A stretch of 5,548 nt of DNA from an uncultured Bacillota bacterium. Its GTDB lineage: Bacteria > Bacillota > Clostridia > Peptostreptococcales > Anaerovoracaceae. Position 1 is the first letter of the stretch, and every line of letters begins with the position of its first letter. Positions 1 to 4,915 of this stretch are shown one piece after another. The DNA is taken from positions 1 through 5,548 of the forward strand of contig CAMJRV010000192.1 of NCBI GenBank assembly GCA_946408315.1, given 5' to 3'. Made by a program: the position numbers and the translations under genes. A model generated the notes under the pieces. It ran no database searches, had not been told where the DNA came from, and saw only the letters and a program-made list of their open reading frames with translations.

Positions 1-137
1 TTATGATTTCTCTTTGTATACCAGTAATCACCGGGCGATTAGATTATTCTATCTATTGCGGAATACTATTTTTCGTTCTACATAAATTTTCGAGAAATAT
101 AATCAATATTTTTAAAGTAGCCAAATAATAGTGCGAT
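1..137. other. A/T-rich intergenic DNA, no supported gene
   Basis: Beyond the operon terminator both strands are A/T-rich with frequent stops. Only weak -35/-10-like pairs can be drawn on either strand, and none is convincing. It is probably the space before the next gene outside the window. Confidence 0.6.
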
Positions 138-165
138 AAAAAATCCTGCCTTAACAGGCAGGATT
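138..165 (-). terminator. Rho-independent terminator of the three-gene operon
   Basis: On the minus strand a perfect 9-bp stem (AATCCTGCC 165-157 with GGCAGGATT 150-142) encloses a 6-nt TGTTAA loop and runs into a T-tract (six Ts at 143-138, two of them within the stem). It lies 38 bp after the TAG of the last flavoprotein gene and closes the operon. Confidence 0.92.
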
Positions 166-203
166 AATTGATATCGTGCGAATATTGGGCAAGATTTTTG
201 GGC

Positions 204-1868
204 CTATTTTACAATTTTACTCGGATCCAGTGTTCTCAAGTAAGTGCCGCACAGGTTGTTGGGGTTGAGCGCTTCCCTTATTTTGTACTGATACGCATAA
301 ATCCAAGGCTGCGGTGCATTGATAAACATTGCGTCGTGTTCTTCCTGAGTATAGTTGTATCCGTCCATGTGTCTTACATCTGAATTCCATCTGCAGAAAT
401 CCGGACCGAAAGCATACTTGTTATGTAATTCCTGGTTACCGTCGACAAATTCACATGTTCCTCTGATGGATTCTTTGTCATAAGCATCAAAGTTCATAAA
501 GAACTCCCAACCCGTCGCGCCGCCGCCGCCGATTCCAGACAGGCTGCCCATTGCAGATTCTCCGCCGGTCGCAGCGATATGCGTATGGTTTTGCTCCCAT
601 TCCTTCTTTCTGGCCGCAGCTTCTTCGGCAACCTGGATTGCTTTCCAAACGTTATTGGATAACCCGAAGGTGCCTTCATAAGCGCCGCACATAACGAAGT
701 TGAGATTTTTATGTCCCATTCTTGTTAAATACAAAAGTGCGTAGTCATGCATGTCTTTTTCGAGCATCATTTCGTTTTTCCAGCCGCCGGTCTGCTCAAG
801 GATATAGTCGACTGCCTTTTCTTTATATTCCATATCTCGTTTTGTGTAGCCTGCAATGATGATTTGGTACTCATGCTTCATGCTTTCATTTTGTTTTTGC
901 AGATACGGATCTTTTACCAAAGTTTCCAAGTCAGCAAGCTGTCCGTCCGGATTGGTAATGACTTTTAACATAAATGCCTTTAAATCCCTGCCGAACATAT
1001 TGAACTGCCTGTGTCCCGAATACACCACATCGCATTCGTAAAAGTATTGGATGCTTCGTGCCCAGGCTTCCCAGTCAGGATAGCAAAGGGTATAGCACTT
1101 GAGGTTGTCACCGAAATTCGCTTTATATGCGGGCGCATCACCCCTTGTAGGCAAGTCGGCAGGACCTGGCCACGGATGCAGTCTTATCGCCATTTTCGTG
1201 CAGACACCGAAGGATCCGGCTGCTCCAAAAATACCTCTGACAAGTCCTCTTTGGCTTGGTCCGGGTCCTTCTCCGCAGAACCAGCCGTCACCGGAGCCGA
1301 GGGCGCCGGTTCTCATGACTTCTCCGCTTGGAAGAACCCATTCCATACCGAGGATGTTCTCCGAACCTTGCCCCATAGAGATTGAGTTTGGACCAAAAGC
1401 CGCCCAGGATGAAAAATTTGCCACGGTAGAGCAGCTGCTTCCCGAACCGGGGATATTAAGGTTCAATCCAACTTTCATCGCTTCTGCCTGAACAGTTGCG
1501 CCGATCGCAAACGGTTCAATAACAGCGGTCATGTTTTTCACATCGATTTCTACGCTTTTCATGCGCCGTAGATCCAACTGGATCGCATAGTCACCGCCGA
1601 TATAACCCATGGTTGACCAGAAAGTAGTCGATGCTTTGAACTCTATCCCATATTTATTACAGATTCGGAAAATATTTTTGATTTCGGCTGCACTTCCCGG
1701 CAATATAACAGCCTGCGGAAGCGGTGTCCAATGTTCTGACGGACCGTAGTGTGCCGAACCTTGGGCAGGAATACTTCTATAGGTTTCTAGTACCCCGATA
1801 TTTTCGGAAATATTTTTTTTCCCAACAATCGCTTCGAGTGCCCGGTAAATTTCTCTTGATAAAGCCAT
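204..1868 (-). CDS. Second FAD-linked oxidoreductase (PCMH/VAO fold), divergent, last operon gene
   Basis: 554 codons from ATG to TAG. A SD-like GAGGGGGG run (1883-1876) sits 7 nt before the start, in the 15-bp gap after the Fe-S gene stop. Residues about 48-232 fit a PCMH-type FAD domain: AVILPGSAAEIKNIFRICNKYG (53-74), then a non-glycine loop KASTTFWSTMG (78-88), AIQLDLRRMKSVEID (95-109), VIEPFAIGATVQAEAM (116-131), MEWVLPSGEVMRTGALG (175-191), and a striking WFCGEGPGPSQRGLVRGIFGAAGSFGV block (196-222) before LHPWPGP. The C-terminal half is longer than in GlcD and nearer in size to vanillyl-alcohol oxidase/4-cresol dehydrogenase flavoproteins; it contains HTHIAATGGESAMGSL and ends LNPNNLCGTY. 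No export signal or membrane helix is seen. It probably forms a complex with the Fe-S protein and the first flavoprotein, either as a second catalytic site or as an electron-transferring or structural flavin subunit. The substrate is unknown. Confidence 0.85.
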   Translation of the reverse strand: MALSREIYRALEAIVGKKNISENIGVLETYRSIPAQGSAHYGPSEHWTPLPQAVILPGSAAEIKNIFRICNKYGIEFKASTTFWSTMGYIGGDYAIQLDLRRMKSVEIDVKNMTAVIEPFAIGATVQAEAMKVGLNLNIPGSGSSCSTVANFSSWAAFGPNSISMGQGSENILGMEWVLPSGEVMRTGALGSGDGWFCGEGPGPSQRGLVRGIFGAAGSFGVCTKMAIRLHPWPGPADLPTRGDAPAYKANFGDNLKCYTLCYPDWEAWARSIQYFYECDVVYSGHRQFNMFGRDLKAFMLKVITNPDGQLADLETLVKDPYLQKQNESMKHEYQIIIAGYTKRDMEYKEKAVDYILEQTGGWKNEMMLEKDMHDYALLYLTRMGHKNLNFVMCGAYEGTFGLSNNVWKAIQVAEEAAARKKEWEQNHTHIAATGGESAMGSLSGIGGGGATGWEFFMNFDAYDKESIRGTCEFVDGNQELHNKYAFGPDFCRWNSDVRHMDGYNYTQEEHDAMFINAPQPWIYAYQYKIREALNPNNLCGTYLRTLDPSKIVK

Positions 1869-1883
1869 TCTAGTACCCCCCTC

Positions 1884-3158
1884 TCACATTGCTTGCTGTA
1901 CGAGTTCGATGATATCTAAGACTTCAATCTTGTTACCATCTTCGCAGGCAGCATTGGCAAAATTATCTTTACACCATGGGCAAGCGGTTACCATTGCATC
2001 CGCACCTGTTGCATTTGCCTCAGTTACTCTTTCGCCGGCAGTCCATGCAGAGAATTCCGGATTGGATTCGCTGCATCCGCCGCCCGCACCGCAGCACCAT
2101 GAATATTCGCGAATTCTTTCCATTTCAATCAGTTTTACGCCTGGGATCGCATTCAAGATGTTTCTTGGGGCATCATATATTCCATAGATACCATTGTATC
2201 TGGGTCTTTTGGGCTCCCAGGTATGAATCTGGTTATAGATTTTCTTTTCTTTGCCTTCCCACGGGATATACGCTTCACCTAATCTTCCAAGGTGGCAAGG
2301 ATCATGGTAAGTTACAGTCATTGGAACCGATTTTGTAAATTTGATTTTGCCTTCCTGAATCAATTGGTCAATATACTCGACAACATGAAGTACTTTAACG
2401 TCTAACCCTAATTTTGCGTATTGACGTTTAAACGCGTGATAGCAATCTGAACATGGAGTTACGATCGTTTTTACTCCTGCCGTCTGGAATGCTTTCATGT
2501 TGCCCGCTGCACCCTTTTCAAATTCTTTGAAGAATCCCATTTGATGAGCACGACCCGTACAGCAGTTATCAGCAGCTCCCAGATAGCCCAGATCCACTCC
2601 GGCGCCTTGCAGTAATTTAACTGCAGATTGCGCCACTTTTTGAATTTTAGGATCATAGCTGTATTTGCATCCGGCAAAGAAAGCAACTTCCCCTTTTTCC
2701 TGAAACAAATCCTTCAAGTTAAGGTCTTTTGCCCAATCCGTACGATTTGCTTTTTTCGTTCCGGGAATCATGCTGTTTTCTTTCGCAAGATTATCCATAA
2801 CAGGCTTTTGTCCTTCTAACATTTTACTGTTTTCAACCGCGTATGCCTTCTGCTCAATATTATGTTCCAACACTTCCAGATTGTATCTGGTCACCTTACA
2901 TCCTGTATCGCAATAACCGCAAGACGTACAGGAGTGAATCGCTTCTGTGATCGTATCGTCAAGCACTGCTCTTCCGTCAAGCAAGCTTTGACTTAATTGA
3001 AAACGTCCGCGGGCCGAATAAGTCATAAAGTTGTAATAGCCTATACTCGGGCAGTTTTCCGCGAACCTTAAGCTTTTTATTTTTTCAAATGGGATGAACT
3101 TGCAGCCGGCACAGCTGCTGCAGCGTTCCATCATAGGTCTGAAATCTTGTAAAGCCAT
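1884..3158 (-). CDS. Fe-S oxidoreductase with two CCG domains (HdrD/GlcF-like electron-transfer subunit)
   Basis: 424 codons from ATG 3158; an ATG two codons earlier (3164) is too close to the SD. Numbering here uses 3158. The N-terminus has a C-X2-C-X2-C set (13, 16, 19) with a distant CP at 36-37, then a regular C-X2-C-X2-C-X3-C (77, 80, 83, 87), consistent with two 4Fe-4S clusters. Two cysteine-rich CCG domains follow. The first is C164, C199-C200, C236, C239 (CX34CCX35CXXC). The second is C288, C355-C356, C393, C396 (CX66CCX36CXXC), with the usual YDAPRNIL and SWCCGAGGG blocks. CCG domains occur in heterodisulfide reductase HdrB/HdrD, GlcF and LutA, where they bind clusters and relay electrons. 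No membrane segment is seen. Lying between two flavoprotein genes, it is best read as the shared electron outlet of the complex. The final acceptor (ETF, quinone, ferredoxin or a disulfide) is not shown. The second CCG domain and the first Cys set both carry insertions. Confidence 0.92.
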   Translation of the reverse strand: MALQDFRPMMERCSSCAGCKFIPFEKIKSLRFAENCPSIGYYNFMTYSARGRFQLSQSLLDGRAVLDDTITEAIHSCTSCGYCDTGCKVTRYNLEVLEHNIEQKAYAVENSKMLEGQKPVMDNLAKENSMIPGTKKANRTDWAKDLNLKDLFQEKGEVAFFAGCKYSYDPKIQKVAQSAVKLLQGAGVDLGYLGAADNCCTGRAHQMGFFKEFEKGAAGNMKAFQTAGVKTIVTPCSDCYHAFKRQYAKLGLDVKVLHVVEYIDQLIQEGKIKFTKSVPMTVTYHDPCHLGRLGEAYIPWEGKEKKIYNQIHTWEPKRPRYNGIYGIYDAPRNILNAIPGVKLIEMERIREYSWCCGAGGGCSESNPEFSAWTAGERVTEANATGADAMVTACPWCKDNFANAACEDGNKIEVLDIIELVQQAM

Positions 3159-3166
3159 CTTCATAT

Positions 3167-3172
3167 CCTCCT
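3167..3172 (-). promoter_or_regulatory. Ribosome binding site deciding the start of the Fe-S gene
   Basis: AGGAGG on the minus strand lies only 2 nt before the ATG at 3164 but 8 nt before the in-frame ATG at 3158. Normal spacing is about 5-9 nt, so 3158 is the likelier start and the protein begins MALQDFRP. Confidence 0.8.
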
Positions 3173-3182
3173 TTTTCCTGAT

Positions 3183-4655
3183 TTATTGTAAAGTTAGTTT
3201 TCCGGTATTCATGATGTTGTTCGGGTCAAATATATTTTTCATTTTCTTTAAGATCTCATATGACCCGGCGTCTTTATTCAATTGGATTCCAGCCCAAACA
3301 TCATAGGGTCTTGCATAATATCCACCAAGCTTTGACATTTCTAAGCTTGCTTTTTCATATAGACCTCTGACCTTTTTCACTTCCTTCGCGTTGTCCGGAT
3401 CGTAAGGTAAATTGAATTCCAAGTGAACGGATGTGCCCATATGCTGTGGCTGGATATAGATACCGATATCTTCTGTCGGATATCCTGCTTCGATTGCAAG
3501 CTCGTACATGGCGTTGATAAATTTAGAAGTTCTGTCAAGCGTCGTAATAAAGAAGATATCCTGGAATGCACCTTTACACGTTTGTTTCCAATATTCTTCT
3601 CCGGAAGGATTGATTGATTTTGACAGCACTTCTTCTCCAGCCGCTCCGGTTACAGCGGTAAGAAATTGTAATCCTGTTTGTTTCGCGGTATCTGCAATAT
3701 CCTGCTCCTGACCGCTTACTTTCATTTCCGGCAATAGAATATCTCCGGATATACCAACAGCAGCAACCCAATTGGGCAGTTCTGTTTTCATCTTCGCTAT
3801 CTTTTCGGAAGTTTCGCCAAGCAAATTCGCAAGATAAGCCCGGTTCATCATATAAAGCTTATCGCCGAATCTTGACCAGATCACTTTATAGGCAAAAGCC
3901 TCTAAATCAGTCGATTTTTTAGCCGGCAACAAATACATTTTTTGAATAGCAGGAAGCAGTTCACATTTCACGGATGCCCAAGTCACAATTCCCATGCTTC
4001 CCTGTGCTTGTAGCACCATTCTCAGCATGTCGACCATTTGGGGACCATTGGAATGAACCTGCCATTTTTCTTGTTCCCATTGCGTATGTAAATCTTTTGC
4101 TCCGTTACCGGCTTCCCCGGTAAAGATCTGGTTGCCGTCTCCAAAAGTCACTTCTGTACATCTTACCGGCTCTGTGTAGTTGAATTGATGCAAACAGTTC
4201 AGTCTTGGCTCCACTTCCAAAACACTTGTTAATACAGATTTATTTGCCCTTGGCCTCAATGAAGTGGAAAGCGTCATTCCCTCTTTTGCCAATGCTTCCT
4301 GAAGCTGTCCGTAAGTTACTCCCGGCTCAATAATAGCCATTCTCTGCTGACGGTTAATGTTAATGATCTTATTCATTCCGCTTAAATCAACGATAACGGC
4401 TTCGGGGACACTCGGTACGGTATCTCCTTTGAAGTGCGGCGCACCGGAGCTTACCGGTACAAGCGGTGTTTTTGTTTCATTTGCCCACTTAACTAATTCT
4501 TGAACTTGTACGGCATCTTCAGGCTTTACAACGAACACCGGCATCATAGATTTTGCAAAGCTTTGATCTTTTGAATAAGTTTCAAGAACTTCCGGACTGT
4601 CGATAACATTTTCAATTCCAACAATCTCAGATAAGGTTTTTTTCATTCCATTCAC
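3183..4655 (-). CDS. FAD-binding oxidoreductase, GlcD-like (PCMH/VAO fold), first operon gene
   Basis: 490 codons from GTG to TAA. Residues about 36-215 form a PCMH-type FAD-binding domain. Features seen are FVVKPEDAVQVQELVKWA (the usual strand-helix entry), PLVPVSSGAPHFKGD (65-77, in the place of the RGGGT FAD loop), VIVDLSGMNKI (87-97), IIEPGVTYGQLQEAL (108-121) and LQAQGSMGIVTWASVK (about 215-230). A FAD-oxidase C-terminal domain follows, containing PQHMGTSVHLEFNLPYD and ending in IFDPNNIMNTGKL, the common close of GlcD/D-lactate dehydrogenase relatives. No signal peptide or membrane segment is seen, so it is likely cytoplasmic. By family it should oxidise a 2-hydroxy acid or similar substrate with FAD and hand electrons to the adjacent Fe-S protein. 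The substrate is unknown. The next gene starts 18-24 bp downstream, so co-transcription is nearly certain. It is not a close copy of the third gene; likeness is at fold level. Confidence 0.88.
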   Translation of the reverse strand: MNGMKKTLSEIVGIENVIDSPEVLETYSKDQSFAKSMMPVFVVKPEDAVQVQELVKWANETKTPLVPVSSGAPHFKGDTVPSVPEAVIVDLSGMNKIININRQQRMAIIEPGVTYGQLQEALAKEGMTLSTSLRPRANKSVLTSVLEVEPRLNCLHQFNYTEPVRCTEVTFGDGNQIFTGEAGNGAKDLHTQWEQEKWQVHSNGPQMVDMLRMVLQAQGSMGIVTWASVKCELLPAIQKMYLLPAKKSTDLEAFAYKVIWSRFGDKLYMMNRAYLANLLGETSEKIAKMKTELPNWVAAVGISGDILLPEMKVSGQEQDIADTAKQTGLQFLTAVTGAAGEEVLSKSINPSGEEYWKQTCKGAFQDIFFITTLDRTSKFINAMYELAIEAGYPTEDIGIYIQPQHMGTSVHLEFNLPYDPDNAKEVKKVRGLYEKASLEMSKLGGYYARPYDVWAGIQLNKDAGSYEILKKMKNIFDPNNIMNTGKLTLQ

Positions 4656-4662
4656 CTTTTTT

Positions 4663-4668
4663 CCTCCT
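4663..4668 (-). promoter_or_regulatory. Ribosome binding site deciding the GTG start of the first flavoprotein gene
   Basis: AGGAGG on the minus strand lies 7 nt before the GTG at 4655. The next in-frame ATG (4646-4644, codon 4) would be 16 nt away, too far for this site, so the GTG is preferred. Confidence 0.85.
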
Positions 4669-4683
4669 TTTACGCTTAGAACG

Positions 4684-4716
4684 ATACAATTGAATACATT
4701 TCAGGAATTGTATTCA
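4684..4716 (-). promoter_or_regulatory. Overlapping inverted repeats in the operon leader (operator or RNA switch candidate)
   Basis: Two 8-bp perfect inverted repeats share bases. The first pairs 4716-4709 (TGAATACA, minus strand) with 4698-4691 (TGTATTCA) around a 10-nt loop. The second pairs 4713-4706 (ATACAATT) with 4691-4684 (AATTGTAT) around a 14-nt loop. They share 4709-4713 and base 4691, so the two hairpins cannot form together. The block ends about 28 bp upstream of the GTG start. It could be a protein operator dyad or a pair of alternative leader hairpins; neither has a U-tract of its own, so classical attenuation is not supported. No known riboswitch class was recognised. Confidence 0.5.
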
Positions 4717-4738
4717 CTATGTAGAGTTATTTCCGAGC

Positions 4739-4766
4739 ATAATTCACCGAATATTACTCGCCGAAT
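4739..4766. repeat. Tandem 14-bp direct repeat at the predicted transcription start
   Basis: Two adjacent 14-bp units, 4739-4752 and 4753-4766, match at 11 of 14 positions and share the ending CCGAAT on the plus strand. A third CCGA core at 4733-4736 keeps the same 14-bp spacing (cores at 4733, 4747, 4761). The block covers roughly +1 to +28 of the operon leader, where a repressor or other regulator could bind. The repeat is visible directly; an operator role is inference. Confidence 0.5.
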
Positions 4767-4773
4767 TACGTTC

Positions 4774-4802
4774 ATTATAATGTTACTTTCCTTACTTGTA
4801 AA
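4774..4802 (-). promoter_or_regulatory. Sigma-70/sigma-A promoter of the three-gene oxidoreductase operon
   Basis: On the minus strand the -35 box TTTACA (4802-4797, 5 of 6 consensus) is separated by exactly 17 bp from a perfect -10 box TATAAT (4779-4774). Transcription would start near 4767, giving a leader of about 110 nt before the GTG at 4655. It is the best promoter match in the intergenic region and lies just downstream of the preceding terminator, so the operon appears to be independently transcribed. Confidence 0.8.
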
Positions 4803-4840
4803 GTGGCATTTAGAATTTTTGCAGAATAGACTTTTCTCAG

Positions 4841-4867
4841 GTCAGGGGTTCGATCCTCCCTTTGACA
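4841..4867 (+). other. tRNA T-arm-like fragment (possible tRNA remnant or att-like scar)
   Basis: On the plus strand a run reads GGGG-TTCGATC-CTCCC, which carries the conserved T-arm positions: G53-C61, T54, T55, C56, purine 57, A58, Y60. It is followed by seven bases (tttgaca) where an acceptor 3' strand would sit. ACCA appears a few bases later at 4871-4874 rather than directly after the discriminator position. No matching 5' acceptor strand (TGTCAAA) and no anticodon arm are found upstream, so this is not a complete tRNA. It could be a decayed tRNA 3' end, an integration scar, or chance; GTCA/TGAC flanks also let it fold as a simple hairpin. Confidence 0.35.
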
Positions 4868-4873
4868 CTAACC

Positions 4874-4908
4874 AAAAAATACCCCGAGTTTTACTCGAGG
4901 TATTTTTT
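4874..4908 (-). terminator. Rho-independent terminator of the UxaA-family gene
   Basis: Read on the minus strand, a 16-bp stem (4908-4893 with 4889-4874) encloses a 3-nt AAA loop. It starts in an A-tract and ends in six Ts. The single imperfect position is a U-G wobble in the minus-strand transcript but an A-C mismatch in the plus-strand transcript, which favours action on the minus strand. It lies 8 bp after the dehydratase stop codon and separates that gene from the downstream operon. The symmetric A/T tracts mean it might also work on plus-strand transcripts. Confidence 0.92.
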
Positions 4909-4915
4909 ATCCGAC

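Noticed and set aside
78..106. Minus-strand promoter (TTGATT with a TATGTA-like -10) for a gene left of the window
   Set aside because: The -10 is poor and the region is A/T-rich enough to give such matches by chance.
1011..1491. Two plus-strand open frames of 124 and 130 codons
   Set aside because: They lie wholly inside the second flavoprotein gene on the other strand, lack a ribosome binding site, and their translations show no family signature.
3159..3164. ATG at 3164 as the start of the Fe-S gene
   Set aside because: It is only 2 nt from the AGGAGG; the ATG two codons later has 8-nt spacing.
204..4655. The two flavoprotein genes as a recent tandem duplication
   Set aside because: They share only fold-level features; the FAD loops, lengths and C-terminal halves differ throughout.
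4656..4873. Sigma-54 promoter before the operon
   Set aside because: No GG-N10-GC pair is present on the minus strand in this interval. A TGGCA on the plus strand has the wrong spacing (14 nt) and direction.
4780..4874. Complete tRNA gene on the plus strand
   Set aside because: Only the T-arm matches. There is no 5' acceptor partner, D-arm or paired anticodon arm, and ACCA is displaced.
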